A stretch of 64,000 nt of DNA from Macrolepiota albuminosa (lineage: Eukaryota; Basidiomycota; Agaricomycetes; Agaricales; Agaricaceae), in the NCBI GenBank assembly GCA_027475525.1, contig JAMWFC010000060.1:62001-126000 (forward strand), written 5' to 3'. The notes under the pieces are model-generated. The model had not been told where the DNA came from. It saw nothing but the letters and a program-made list of their open reading frames with translations, and did no database searches. Within the stretch, counting starts at the first letter, position 1, and each line of letters opens with the position of its first letter. A program made the translations under genes and the position numbers. Below are positions 46,077-59,131 of the stretch, piece after piece.

Positions 46077-46805
46077 TGTCACGACCCGTCACCCCGTCAC
46101 CCTGGCCCGCCACCCCGGCACACCACGCAAACCCTGACGCGCCCCCTCATCCGGGGCCCTCACGATGCACGCGGGCGCCCACCCCCTGTACCCCGGGCCC
46201 CGTCGATCGCCCGGTACCAACCAACGGGGCCTGACGGGACCCGACCAATCCCCCGGCACCACACCCGCACCCAGACAATACGCCGCACAGGACTCAACCG
46301 GGACAATACAGCACACAGGACTAGACACGCGAAGCCTAGCCCCGGAACTTACCCAGGCACCCCGGACCTTAGCTGCCGAAGGTATATAGCTAGTAGCCAG
46401 TAAACCGTTACGGTAGTCTTGATATTGCTATAACTCGTCTCTATACTCTCTTGTCTATTTCATACTTGTCTCAATCTATCTGTCTTACTCTCTCAAGTCT
46501 CCCGGTCTTCTAAAAGTCTCACTTCAATTCTAACTTAGTCTCCCGGTTCCAGTCTCAGTCTCCCGGTCTCAGTCCCTTTCTCCGATCACCCCTCTGCCCT
46601 AGCAAGGCTCCGCCCACTTCCGCCCCATATTCCGGACTTAGCCGGGATCCTGCTCTACCTCCTCCTACGAACTCCGGCGCTCCGTAGTCACCCCGCATCC
46701 TACCCAAAACTCCGGAACTCACCCGGAGACTCTCCGTAGACTTTGAGTCCGCCTAGTAAGGACCTGCTTGCCCCCAGAGGCCCCCGTCGTCAGCGGAACC
46801 TGACA
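46077..46805 (+). repeat. 5' LTR of Ty3/Gypsy element 1
   Basis: 729 bp bounded by TGTCA (46077) and TGACA (to 46805), a perfect 5-bp terminal inverted repeat with the standard TG...CA ends. It has a TATA-like ggtatatagc at about 46380 and pyrimidine-rich leader DNA after it. The gag ATG follows at 46838. No second copy is in the window because the element is cut at 51.2 kb, so the assignment rests on its ends and position. Confidence 0.6.
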
Positions 46806-46837
46806 TAATATCAAGACTCCCCTTTACTCTGTTCTCA

Positions 46838-49800
46838 ATGTCTACGTACACCCCCGTCTACTATCTCGTGGGCTACCAAACCGATGCTTATGGTCGCCCA
46901 CTACCCGAACAATACAACCACAGTACCCCCCAACCCGTATACCCAACCCCGATCCCCGAAATCTACCCTGCATCCCGATTCTGGGCCCCTGACCCGAATG
47001 GAGCCTACGGCCCCTCGGCCAGCCAGCTTCTGCATCCTCTGGACTGGCGGATGTACGCCAATCCTCCCGTCAACTCTGGCACCTACAGGATGGTACCCGG
47101 AGGACTCCCCGAAACCCCGTGGGGAGCCACTCTACCTCCAGCCAGCAGAGGACCATTCGTGCCCTGGCCGCAGGTCGCCCCACCCCAACCACCCCCCTCG
47201 AGTACAGAAACCCCAGAGCCACCTCAGAATTGGCCACGCCCCATGGCGGTCCCACCGGCCCGCCCTCCGACCTCCCCCCTGGAACGATGAACAGAAGAGT
47301 ACCTCCGACAGCAAGACAAAGTGCTGCGCGCACTCCGCACCTCCTCCGAAGAGTTCGCCCGACGCACGCGCACCCTCCTGGTCACCCTCGGCAACCACGA
47401 CCTCCGGGGTACGCCGGAAGAATGGGCCAATCGCCTCCTCCGCTTCCACGACTAATTCCTAAAAGGGACCCTCTCCAACAACACCAAAAGAACGCTGCAA
47501 GCGGACCCGACGCTCCGGGACAAACTCCAGAGCCTGATAGACGAAATCCACACCAGCCCCAACCCCCGCCGCTTCGAGGACCCCTTGGATCTGGCCCGCT
47601 CTTTCCACGTCCAAAGGGATGAACCCCACTCAGGTACCCGAGGGAACCCCCCGCAACGAGACCAACGACGGCAGGAGGAACTCAACGCCGCCTCCGCCAC
47701 TCTACGGTCCCTAAACCCGTCTGGGGGCCTCTTCGACCAACCCGCCGCCTATACCGTTGGACTCTCCGCCCGTCCCCGAGCCTACTCAGTGCCCGGCACC
47801 TTCAACACGTGGGCACAGGCGGCCAAAGGCAACCCCCTGTCCCCGGAAGGTAACCCCTGCCCTGAGGGCGACGACACCTCAGATGATACCCTCTCATACA
47901 TTGACGAACCTCAAAACCTGGGACTTCCCCCCGACAACCCTGGAAACCCCCCTCCCGCTACCGCCCCCAAATTCAACCGCGAACGTCCATCCCACCTGGA
48001 CCTGCGCCCTCCCCGCGTCCGCGACGGACCCCCGGGACCACAGGGCGGCACTCGGCCACAGCCAGCCCCGCCCCGGCCCCCCTTCGAGCCAGGACCCTCT
48101 CGGGCCTTCCCCGACCCCGGGCTTCCCCGACCCCCGTATGGCCCCGACTCGGGACCACCTCAACCCCCTTACGGTCAACCCCCCCCCAGCACTCCGGACA
48201 GGGACCCCACCACCCCCTCCCCCCCCTGGACGACCCCCTCCCGCCGTCCACCCCCCGCCGCCCCCACGGAAGTTCCCCAACCCCCAGTGGGCCCCCGGAC
48301 CCCCACCCGGAGGGCACGGACAGCCCCCCAGAGGAGGCCCGCCAGACAGAGGACCCCCCGGAGGATGGGGCGCCGCCGCCGGAGCCTTCCCCCCTCAGCA
48401 GGGAGGAGGGAACCACTACTACTATTACTACTACGCAGCTCCTCCTCCGCGCCCACTGAACCCGCAGGATGATACCCAGGACGCCCTCGCCCAGGAAGAT
48501 AAACTCGACATACAGAAGCCCGAACCCTTCCATGGACGCGACCCCCGGAAGTGGCGAACCTTCCTGATGCAGTGCCTCAACATGTTTCAAGCCAAACCTG
48601 TCACGTTTCAGCTCGAAGGATCCCACGTCGCATTCGCTGCCTCGTACCTGCAGGGGCTGGCCTTCGATCACTACACGGCCCTCCTCCGGTTCGACCCCAA
48701 CAACCCCGTGCTGTCCCAGTGGGCGGCCTTCGTGCAGGAATTCTCTGGCCGCTTCGGCATCTTCGACACCGTCGCGGAAGCCGAGGAAAACCTCTTCAAC
48801 CTCCGAATGAGATCCGAGGAGTGCTTTGCCACCTTCATCGTCCGATTCGAGAAGGAGGCCTATGAGACGGGCTGGAACTACAACGCCCTCCGGTTCGCCC
48901 TCTGGCGAGCGCTCCCTCAGCGAATCAAGGACGTCCTCCGCCTCGCACCCAAGCAGGCAACATACAACGGCTATAAGGCACTAGTGACCCAGATCGACCA
49001 GAGGTACTGGGAAGATCGCAACGAATACTCTGGCTCTCGGGGCCATTGGGCCCCTCTGGGAGGACCCTCTTGGAAAGCTAATCACTCCGGAGTCCCTAGC
49101 CAGGTGCCGCAAGACCCCACCACGCGTCTGACCCCAGGACAAGGACCCCCTGGACCGCCCCGCGCCCCGGCACCACGACCACCAGCCGCCCTCAATGCAG
49201 CTGACATCAACGACATCCCCGACCCCCTCCCCAGAGACCCCGACGACCCTGACGCCCCAGCCGACGAACACCCCGAAGACGACGAAGAAGAAGCTCTTTG
49301 TGCAAATCGAGTCAGGAACCCCGACCGCCCCTGGATCGATGTCTCCGAAGATGTTCAGGAACAGTGACGCCAGAAGGGCACCTGCCTCCTCTGCGGGGAA
49401 CCCGGACACTTCATCGGCAGTTGCCCAAAGCGCCAGACCATGGGTCGGGCCGTCTGGACCATCGATGGAGAAGACTGCGACTTCCAGTTTACGGAAAACA
49501 ACCCAGCGATTTAGAAATGGAAGACATTCTGAATCGCGGTCCGGACCCCGACGTCTTCTCTGCCCCGGTTTCCCATCTTCGCGCCATGGCTCAACAATCC
49601 TTGGACACCCTCCTGGCCCACCTCTCTTCGCACTCCCCACAGTCCCTCCTCTTTCGTACCACCCTCGCCTCCTTCCTGGAGCCCGTCAACACCCTCGTTG
49701 ACAGCGGCACCACCGACAACTTCATCGACGAAGCCTGGGCGGCCCTTGCCCCCCAGCCCCCCAAAGACTCCCCATCCCCATCCATCTCTGACTCTTCGAC

Positions 49801-51207
49801 GGAAACTCCTCCTCCGCTGGCGACATCACCCACTTTGTGCAAATGCCCGTGACCTTCGCCTCCAGCCATCATCAGACACTCTGGCTCCTAGTCACCAGGC
49901 TCCATGCCGCCGCCCCCCTCGTTCTCGGACTCCCATGGCTGCGTGCCACCAATCCCCAAATCGACTGGAGGACCCTCACGCTTGCCCTCGACCGAGACGC
50001 AACCCAAGAACCAATCCCCTTCGAACCCCTGCCATCTCCAACGGGTCTGGAGGACCCCCGGGGCCCCCGGGAGGAGCCCCCTAGCCTCCGCTCTCGGGTC
50101 ACCCGCTCCTTTGTGATCCATGTCTGCCTCGGCGCCGCCACCGAACGTCTCCCCGCCCTCGTTGATAGCGGAGCCACCGGAATGTTCATCAGCGACCGCC
50201 TCGCCCTTCCCCACATCCAGCTCGACAAACCCCTTGGGCTCCAGCTCTTCGATGGGAACGACGCTACCGCCGGACTTATCATGAAGACACACTCCACCAC
50301 CATAACGCTCGACAACGACCTAACGTTCCCGGCTGACTTTCTGGTCACGCAACTCCCCGAAACAACCCCCATCGTCCTAGGCCTCCCTTGGCTCCGAGAA
50401 GTGAACCCCGACATCCGCTGGGAAGACCTCACCATGACCTTCCCTAACCCAGGGGCTCGCCTCGCCGCCGCCATCCACCTCTACCCACGGGCCTCGGAAG
50501 ACCCGGGACGCCCCGAAACTCCCCGAAGGGAACCCATCAAGTTTCCCCCCAACGTCCCTCAAAACCGTTACAAGGGACCTCACTACCCCGCCCGGAACCA
50601 CCGACCCCCCAGGCCCAGCTCCGAACCCAACGACCCCCCTGACTCATCTGGAAGCCCGGACATCAAAATCATCGGCTGCACCCCCTTTGCATGAATTCTC
50701 CAGGACGGCACCCCGGCCTACCAACTCCAGGTATCCCCGACGCTACCCGAGGAACACCTCCGGGCCGAAAACACCGGCCCCGATGCGAAGACTGAAGACC
50801 AACTCCTCGCCAAAGTTGTTCCCCCTGAGTATCACGAGTTTGCTGACGTCTTCTCCGAAGGTAGCGCCAAAGACCTCCCCCCGCACCGGCCGTACGACCA
50901 CAAGATCGACCTCGAGGACGGCGCAAGTCCCCCGCTCGGCAAGGTCTACAACATGTCCGAGGTCGAACTCCGGGCACTCAAGGACTACCTCGATGACATG
51001 CTTGGTAAGGGTTTCATTCGCGCCTCGATCTCCGCGGCCGGCGCACCGGTTCTCTTCGCCAAGAAGAAGGACGGATCCCTCCGCCTCTGCATCGACTATC
51101 GGGGCTTGAACAAAATCACCAAGAAGAACCGGTACCCCCTACCCCTCATCGGAGACCTCGTTGACCGACTCAGCAAAGCCAAGGTTTACTCAAAGATCGA
51201 CCTCCGG
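46838..51207 (+). mobile_element. Ty3/Gypsy element 1, gag-pro-RT, truncated and mutated
   Basis: The gag start at 46838 (MSTYTPVYYLVGYQTDAYG) continues in frame over stops at 47288 (TGA) and about 47453 (TAA), changes frame in the Pro-rich part near 48.2 kb and enters the capsid core (about 48500-49000: PEPFHGRDPRKWRTFLMQCL, then SQWAAFVQEFSGRFG). TGA at 49365 precedes the zinc knuckle CLLCGEPGHFIGSC. Two protease-like active sites follow: VDSGTTDNFIDEAW (about 49697) and VDSGATGMFISDRL (about 50163), the latter with VLGLPWLREVNPDIRW. TGA at 50692 precedes the RT start ([31 protein letters not shown]). Homology stops after YSKIDLR at 51207, before the catalytic box. RNase H, integrase and the 3' LTR are missing. 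Confidence 0.82.
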
Positions 51208-52717
51208 TGATAGGCTTCTACTCGGACTGAGCGCATCAAGGGACATTATAGGCCGACCAACACTTGACACACTAAAGGCTCTAGCGACCAGCCTTGGGTA
51301 CAGAGCAGCCCTAGCGCGGGCGCTCTGTGGCAAGACTTATCCATTCATCTCAATCACCAGTATCAGCCCCTCAGCGCACTCCACTCAGTTACTTTGAAGA
51401 CCAAGAAGACTCAGGACTCATAGTGCTAGCATAACGGCGGGAGGGGACTCTGACCAAACCCCGATCAGTACTGGAAGGAGTTAGCAATTGGCGCTGTCAA
51501 TCACCGAGGCACCTCAATCAGAAGTCTAAAAGAATCAATGACGACGAGACAGGATACACGCAGACCCGACATTTAAATCTATCAAAAAATGGTACAATGT
51601 TTAGCGCTGGAATTAGCGCTCACGGCGTCTGTCGAGGATTCCCCGACCATACCCCGGGATGGCATGGCCAATTAAATTACATCAAAAAGTGAGCAAACTC
51701 GTACCACTTCTAAGTAGTTTTAGAGTCGCCGTTGGTCGCCGTCACCCATGTGCTGCAGGTCGCCGTTGACAAGTGGCCGTTAGCTACAGTCACGAAGAGA
51801 GGCGCTAATCGGTAGCGCCATCAATGGACTTATTTTGGAAATAATGTAGCGCATAGTATAAAAACTAGCTACTCGCCATGTATATAACAACGAATCGTAA
51901 CCTCTTGAGCACCCAGTTACACTTAGCGTTCAAATCGCGCTAGCATTGCCTGACTTTGCCACCAAGTTCGGCGCTAGCTTCGTCTATCTCGTCTTCGTCG
52001 TTTACGGTGCCACCTACGGGCACGCTACGCTGCGCTATTCGTTTCTTTCTCTATAACTTCTCCTAAACTACGACGCTTACCACTTGCTAGGTAGCATCCG
52101 AGGCGCTATCGTCTAGCGCATCGCCCTATCACCTCTGCTCGAGCACACCGGGACCCTGCCAGGACTCCTCACAAACCCATACGCCAGGCGCTGGAGACGG
52201 CGTTGTACTGCGTATACGTCCAGCGCACCCAACCACAGTTGGCGTCATCATTTTGGAGCCCACCGCGAGGGGTTCTATTGAGGCAGAATTCCGCCGGAAA
52301 CTCGAGCCCAGCGACAGCGCCGCCTCCTATTGGAGAGCGCGTTTGAGCAAACCTTAACTGAGTCACCACACTTACCAGGCGCGCTACCGAGGCAGACTTT
52401 AGATCAGGAGCTTGAAGCTGCTCCAGATAGCTTGGCTGAAAGCTTCTTCCCATTTTCCCGACCGTTCGAATACTTAGCAGGTGAAAACCATACACCGCTT
52501 ACTCCTTTGGAAGAGCTGTCTAGGTCATTATCGCCAGAACCTAGCGACTCAGAATTACCCGAGCCAGTACCGACTACAACCCTTTGGAAGAGCTGTCTAG
52601 GTCATTATCGCCAGAACCTAGCGACTCAGAATTACCCGAGCCAGTACCGACTACAACCCGCCAAGCGAAACTACCACTAACACTACTATTCCCACCACGA
52701 CGTCGACGCCAGCTAGT
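51208..52717. other. Non-coding leader or LTR region of Ty3/Gypsy element 2
   Basis: No ORF of note. It begins TGATAGGCTT right where element 1 breaks off, and has TATA-like DNA (agtataaaaacta, about 51857; gtatataacaac, about 51879) and many RGCGCY hexamers. It is probably the 5' LTR and leader of element 2, but no matching 3' copy is in the window, so LTR limits are not called. It contains one 77-bp duplication. Confidence 0.5.
52504..52657. repeat. 77-bp perfect tandem duplication, no. 1
   Basis: Copies 52504-52580 and 52581-52657, beginning cctttggaagagctg. They lie in the leader of element 2. Confidence 0.95.
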
Positions 52718-55080
52718 ATGGAGCAGGCAAACACACCGCGTATGCCGCCAAGAAACCACTTCTCGTCGCCAAAATGGGACGAGACGAAACCTCGCGAGCT
52801 AACACAGTATTTCCGAGAATTGGAATATTTATTACGCGACTGCCGAGTCACCGACAACACACAAATGAAAGAATACGCCGCCAGATACGTTTCCTACGAT
52901 ACCGCGGAATCCTGGACGGGACTGGATGAGTTTCAAGGATTAACACGAGAGGCGGTGCCAAGGTCGTTTACCTACGAGGAATGGAAAAAGGCGATCATTA
53001 AACTGTACCCTGGCGCTGAGGAATCCACGCGCTATACCGTCCTTGAAATCCAGAAACTGGTACAGGATACCTTTGCAACGGGCATTTATACACTAGGCAC
53101 GCTATCTACTTATTATCGAGACTTCCAGCGAATTGCAAGATGGCTAGTACAGAATGGCAAACTCTACAGGAACGAGGAACGGCGCTTGTTTCAACAAGGC
53201 ATTCCAACATCACTTTGGACTCGTATAGCTCGTCGCTTAGAAATTCTTAAGTCCGACCACCATCCTGAGGAACCCTACGATATAGAAGACGTCTTTGAAG
53301 CAGGTAAATGGATACTGAAAGGCACGGATACTGGCATCCCCTTCCAGCGACCTTCTAGCACTGATAACGGAGGAAAGGCGCCACCTGTTGCGGCGCCCGC
53401 ACCTAGCGCAACTAACAATCAGGGAGGTTTTGTCAAGAAGGAGGACCTGGAAAACGCAGTCAACATGGCTGTCGCAAACGTTATGAGCAAATTGGAAATG
53501 TTAATCTCGACTAGCCTTAATGCGCCACGAGGTAATATGCAATCCGGCCCTTGTCACTTCTGTGGTGAGGCAGGACATACGATGACTCGCGGACGCTGCG
53601 CTATCCTCAAACAATACCTGCGCCAAGGAAGAGCACGCCGAGGCGCGCAGGACATACGATGACTCGCGGACGCTGCGCTATCCTCAAACAATACCTGCGC
53701 CAAGGAAGAGCACGCCGAGGCGCCGATGGGAAAATAGTCCTACCCTCCGGCGCTAACATCCCTCTATATCCTGAGCACCGAACCTTCCAGGGGCGAATTG
53801 ATGAATGGCACCGACGTAACCCTGGGAACTTAGCGACGGGCAATCTCAATAGTACGGCCGCAGCAGAGGCAGAAACAACTCCACAACAGGCGCTAATCCA
53901 TGAAGTACTCCAGCTTAACGCTGTTAGCGAGCGACCGACGTTGTCACGAGAGGAGAGGATCAAGACGTTGGAAAGGGAGCTAAAGTCGCTAAAGAATCAG
54001 GTTTTCGATGGTGTCGAGATTAAAAAGAGCAAGCAACTGTTGAAAGACTATAGACCTTCAGGCGCTACGACCGATCCAGCACCTGCAAAGCCTTCGAATT
54101 CCAGTATCAACGACGACACACCTGATACGGCCAAAGCACCAGCTAGCACGGAACCGCCACTACACCCGTATTCAGGACTTGCCGGTAACTACGCTCCGCC
54201 TATCAATCGAAACTTTGGAGCGCCAGACAAGCCAGCAGGAGGCTACCGACCAACGGCACCAATCTACGACATAGAAAAATCTAAGCAAGTATTCGATCGT
54301 ATTATGAAAAGTCAAGTCACGATGTCGGTAGGGGAGCTATGCAGTGTGGCGCCAGACGTCAGGAATCAGATGCGTACAGCGGTAACCCCTCGACAGAACG
54401 TAGCTAACAATGTAACGGCGGTGGACAAATGCGACGACGCGCTACCTGGATTCGCGTACATAACTGAGACGGTCGCGTCGGAAATCAAAGAAGAGGCCGC
54501 GCCACCTAAAGAAGCTACGTCCATTGACCTGGTCGAAACTTACCTTAAGTCGCTAAGATCTAGCAACGATCCCGCCGTCCTCACTGTAGCCCAAGACTCT
54601 CACGCGATTCGCTCGATTATGTTGACAGTTGATGGAAAAAGCGAGATAGAATCTATAGTGGACAGCGGATCACAGATTATTTCAATGGCTGCCGACGTCG
54701 CTAACGAGCTTGGCATCATTTACGACCCGACCATCATTCTTAATATGCAAAGCGCTAACGGCACTATTGATCGATCCTTGGGAATGGCTCGTAACGTGCC
54801 ATGCGCTGTTGGCAATCTTACGTTTTACCTTCAAATACACATTCTTAGGTCGCCTGCGTACGACTTATTATTAGGGAGGCCCTTCGACGTCTTAGCCCGA
54901 TCAGTAGTCAAGACGACGTCTGAAGACGAAACGACGCTAACTATTAGCGACCCTAACTCGGGCGTCAGAAGAACGGTACCAACGTTTCCACGGGGGAAAT
55001 TCCAGAAACCGGGACCGAGAAAGCGACCTTACGTTAGCGACGACCCTTGCGAGTGTTTTCCGGCGCCATCGAGGAGATGA
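52718..55080 (+). CDS. Ty3/Gypsy element 2 gag-protease
   Basis: The gag ATG is at 52718 (MEQANTPRMPPRNHFSSPKW). Capsid-like helices include LTQYFRELEYLLRDC and FTYEEWKKAIIKLYPGAEES. The zinc knuckle CHFCGEAGHTMTRGRC is at about 53551. The frame as written ends at 53660 and restarts at 53659 in another frame, because a perfect 77-bp repeat (53571-53647 = 53648-53724) shifts it; ignoring one copy, gag runs straight into LPSGANIPLYPEHRTF. The protease is at about 54650: IVDSGSQIISMAADVANELG, with LLLGRPFDVLAR as the flap-end motif. It ends at 55078-55080. The protein belongs to an Agaricomycete Ty3/Gypsy group. About 760 residues after allowing for the repeat. Confidence 0.75.
53571..53724. repeat. 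77-bp perfect tandem duplication, no. 2
   Basis: Copies 53571-53647 and 53648-53724, beginning caggacatacgatgac. They split gag-protease; the frame is continuous if one copy is ignored. Confidence 0.95.
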
Positions 55081-55246
55081 GTGATGAGGATCATGGAGAT
55101 GAAGCGCTTATCTTGGACTATAACCATCGGACTGGGCAAGTAAACTTTATATCCTATACCCCTTTAGCCCATGAAATCTTGAATTCTTCTTCGTCGCTTA
55201 CTAGTGACGCGTTATCCTACTTATACCTCACTGCGTCAGATATTAC

Positions 55247-55400
55247 TGAAAACCTTTCAACAGACACTTATTTTGTTTCTACTCCCGACTCTAAAGAATC
55301 TTTGATATCAGGTTTCGCTAGAATGAAAACCTTTCAACAGACACTTATTTTGTTTCTACTCCCGACTCTAAAGAATCTTTGATATCAGGTTTCGCTAGAA
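55247..55400. repeat. 77-bp perfect tandem duplication, no. 3
   Basis: Copies start at 55247 and 55324 (tgaaaacctttcaac). They lie between protease and RT. Confidence 0.95.
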
Positions 55401-57333
55401 CCATGACTCTATTTATAATACGTTTGCTAACAATAGTACCCCTAAGCGCAAAGGGGTTCAGGTCAAGAAGAAATATAAACCCGTAGCGCTTAAAACAAAA
55501 CCGGTAGCAAGCGCCGTACCCGAGGAATTTCGCATCGAAAGAAAAATAATAGGCGACCCTTTGGCTACCCTGCCAAAACTCGATCCGAATCCACCACCCT
55601 TTGAACCAACAGGACAATTTACAGAAGAATGAAAGGCGCTATTTCTTAGCGCCCACGATACCGGCTTCCTCTCGACGGAGGAGATGAACGTACTAGTCGA
55701 CATCATGCAAAAACAGAATGAGGCTTTTGCATGGGAGGACTCAGAACGCGGTAAACTTAGAACTGACTTCTTTCCACCAGTGGTCATCCCAACCATACTG
55801 CACGTACCCTGGACTGAGCATAACCGACCCATACCCCCGGGCATCGAAGCCGAAGTCTGCCAAATTATTCGCTCCAAGATAGCGGCAGGTGTATATGAGC
55901 CTTCTAATTCGGCCTACCGCTCGAGGTGGTTCTGCGTACTAAAGAAAAACAGGAAGCTACGTATAGTTCACAGCCTAGAACCGCTAAACAAAGTCACCAT
56001 TCGTCATTCAGGGGTACCGCCATTTCCCGATCACGTCGCTGAATCTTTCACGGGACGAATATGTGGCGCTACCCTGGATTTGTACGTAGGCTATGACGAG
56101 CGCTTAATCCATCCTTCCTCTCGCGACTTGACGACATTTCAAACACCGTTTGGGGCGCTACGACTAGTCACACTTCCTATGGGATGGACAAACTCGGTAC
56201 CGATATTTCACGATGATATTACGTTTATCCTACAGCCCGAAATACCCCACCATGTGCTCAGTTTCATAGACGACGTAGGAGTTAAAGGCCCGAAGGATTG
56301 GCGATTGGTAGATGGCAAGCCCGAAGTTCACCCGGAAAATCCTAATATTCGCATGGCGCTATGGGAATTCTTTCAACTGGTTAACCGAGTACTTCAGCGC
56401 ATGAAGTATTGTGGCGGGACGTTTTCAGGGCACAAGCTCGTTCTTTGTGCGCCGCAGTTTAAAATTTTGGGGCACGTTTGCACGCCAGAAGGCAGGATTC
56501 CAGAAAAGAGCCGATTAGCGCTGTTGGAGAAATGGGGGGTCTGTCATAACCTCTCGGAAGTTCGCGCGTTCTTGGGCACTGTAGGGGTGCTGCGCATGTT
56601 CATACACCATTTTTCTCATCGCGCAAATGCCCTTAATCGCCTAACCCGTTCAGGGGTCCCCTTCGAATTCGGACCCGATCAAATCAATGCCCAGAAGGAC
56701 TTAGTAAAGGCGCTACAGGAAGCGAAACCATTGGTACCCATTGACTATACTACCGCCGATCCCGTTATACTTGCTGTTGACACATCATATATCGCCGTTG
56801 GCTTCTTCTTATGCCAGTGTGATAGCGCAAACCGGAAAATCAGGCGCTACAATTGTTTCGGATTGATTACCCTTAACAACCGAGAATCGCGCTACAGTCA
56901 GCCCAAGCTAGAGTTATATGGCTTGTTTCGATCGTTTCAGGCGCTGCGCATGTACCTCATTGGGGTACAAAATCTCATTGTCGAGGTCGACGCACGATAC
57001 ATCAAAGGAATGCTTCAGAACCCTGATATTCAACCGTCGGCCAGTATGAACCGCTGGGTAGTAGCGATATTAATGTTTCACTTCGAGTTAGTACACGTCA
57101 GAAGTGCATTCCACGGGCCGGACGGATTATCTAGGCGACCCAGACAACCGGAAGATGAAGCGCTAGACGATAGCGACAACGATGTATTTGACGACTGGAT
57201 CGATCGATTGCATGGTTTCATGCATATCATTCAGCTGCCTATTCCGGCGCTTCGCGAAGACCAACCAGTTTCAAATTGGCTTCACCCTATTGTTCCGTAC
57301 CAGCCCCGACCATATCAGGCGTCATCAACTTTT

Positions 57334-57487
57334 TACACGGCCAGTATCTATAACGTCGCTAAGCCATCTAACGATCTAAAGATAGTCGAGGAACCAAGAC
57401 CCTTGCTTTTTACACGGCCAGTATCTATAACGTCGCTAAGCCATCTAACGATCTAAAGATAGTCGAGGAACCAAGACCCTTGAGAGA
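57334..57487. repeat. 77-bp perfect tandem duplication, no. 4
   Basis: Copies start at 57334 and 57411 (tacacggccagtatc). They lie between RNase H and integrase and end the RT frame at 57456. Confidence 0.95.
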
Positions 57488-58694
57488 AACAGTCAGAACC
57501 TGCCATATTCGGCGGTACCTCGAAGCGCCAAAGCTAAGTCAGAAGATCAGCGAGTGGCCAGGTTAGGAAGTGGCTACAGGATTTGCGACGACCATCAGAC
57601 CTTACGGATACGGAATACGCCACCTTCATTCGATACGCGACGACCTTCTTTATAGTGGAAAACCGACTTTGGCGACGAAATAGAGATGGCGCCCACAAGC
57701 TAGTAATTAAACCGGACAATCGAATTAGAATTCTATGCGCTATGCACGATGACTTGGGACACCGTGGACTCTACGCAACAAGAGCGAACCTTTTGGAGCG
57801 CTTCTGGTGGCCTCAAGTTAGCGCCGATATTGCGTGGTATATTCGCACTTGTCATCTCTGTCAAATCCAGCAGACACGTCAGGTTCTTATTCCCCCAACA
57901 GTAGCGACTCCAGCGCCGCTATTTGGAAAAATATATATCGACACCATGCACATGCCCAAGTCAGGGCGCTACAAGTATATCATTCAAGGAAGGTGTTCCT
58001 TGGTACATTGGCCGGAGTTCCGTATGCTCCAACGAGAAAATACAGACGCTATAGCTAAGTGGCTCTTTGAGGACGTTATCTGCAGATGGGGAGCCCTTCA
58101 CGAGATCGTCACAGACAATGGAGCGCCAATAGTTAAGGCGCTCACTTATCTTGCCAAGAAGTACAACATTCAACACATACGGGTTTCTGGTTACAACAAG
58201 CGCGCCAACGGAATCGTAGAAAGGCCTCATTTCGACGTTCGACAGGCGCTATTTAAGGCGGTCGATGGTGACGAAAGTCGCTGGAGCGAAGCGACTTATT
58301 CGGTCTTCTGGTCGGAGAGGGTTACCGTACGAAAAAGGATGGGTTGTTCACCCTACTACGCGGCGACAGGCACCCATCCACTCCTCCCGGCCGACATAGT
58401 GGAAGCTACTTACTTACAGCCACCCCCGAATTCGATACTATCTTCCACCGACATGATTGCTAGGCGCGCTATAGACTTACAGCGACGCATGGAGGATCTC
58501 GAGCGCTTACACAAAGTAGTATTTCAAACTAGACGACAAGCTGCGCTACGATTTGAAAGCGAGCACAGCGCCACGATCAGAGACTACAACTTCACCTCTG
58601 GCGCCCTCGTACTAATGCGCAACTCAAAGATCGAAGTTACCCATAACAAAAAGATGCGACCTCGGTATCTGGGACCCCTAATAGTGGTTTCCCG

Positions 58695-58848
58695 CAATAG
58701 GGGAGGCGCCTATGTACTCTGCGAGTTGGACGGCTCAGTTTTGCATCGACCAGTAGCGGCGTTTCGACTCACAATAGGGGAGGCGCCTATGTACTCTGCG
58801 AGTTGGACGGCTCAGTTTTGCATCGACCAGTAGCGGCGTTTCGACTCA
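58695..58848. repeat. 77-bp perfect tandem duplication, no. 5
   Basis: Copies start at 58695 and 58772 (caataggggaggcgc). They cut the integrase tail; ignoring one copy, PVAAFRL continues into IPYLAREHIPLPS. Confidence 0.95.
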
Positions 58849-59131
58849 TCCCTACTTAGCACGGGAACACATTCCCTTACCTTCGTCGGCGCTGGACATT
58901 GACACGGCTAAACTACGAGAACTGGAAGAAACGGAGTTAGTGGATGATGACGAGACCCCTGTTGACGACGACGAAGAACAGTAAATGAAGGCGAAGGACG
59001 AGGCGCTAGGTGTTAGCGCCCCCGTTAAGTAAACTTAGGTCATGTCTCCCTTTCGGAAGGCATATTGGATGACATAAATAGCTATGGTACAGGCGAGAAC
59101 ACAAAATCAACTACGGTTACTACGTTACGAG

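Larger units (their letters stand above)
55420..58984 (+). mobile_element. Ty3/Gypsy element 2 pol (RT, RNase H, integrase)
   Basis: Linker at about 55430-55627 (PKRKGVQVKKKYKPVALK), then an in-frame TGA at 55630. RT in frame 55684-57334: RSRWFCVLKKNRKLRIVHSL, TFQTPFGALRLVTLPMGWTN and catalytic FIDDVGVKG (about 56260). RNase H-like: VILAVDTSYIAVGFFLCQ (about 56768), LELYGLFRSFQALR. A 77-bp duplication at 57334-57487 and an additional frame change near 57550 separate RT from integrase. The integrase at 57583-58772 has HDDLGHRG...CHLCQIQQ and the D, D, E positions in IDTMHMPKSG, VTDNGAPIVK and GIVERPHFD. A last 77-bp duplication (58695-58848) breaks the tail, which otherwise runs to DDDETPVDDDEEQ with TAA at 58982. 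An earlier duplication is at 55247-55400. Confidence 0.78.

Noticed and set aside
47070..50474. Long minus-strand ORFs (for example 48671-47973, 49640-48981, 50474-49872)
   Set aside because: They are shadows of the GC-rich gag-pro frames on the plus strand, with biased composition and no motifs.
45490..50694. In-frame TGA codons as selenocysteine or stop-codon readthrough
   Set aside because: The element is truncated and also frameshifted and has a TAA; no recoding structure is seen. Mutation is simpler.
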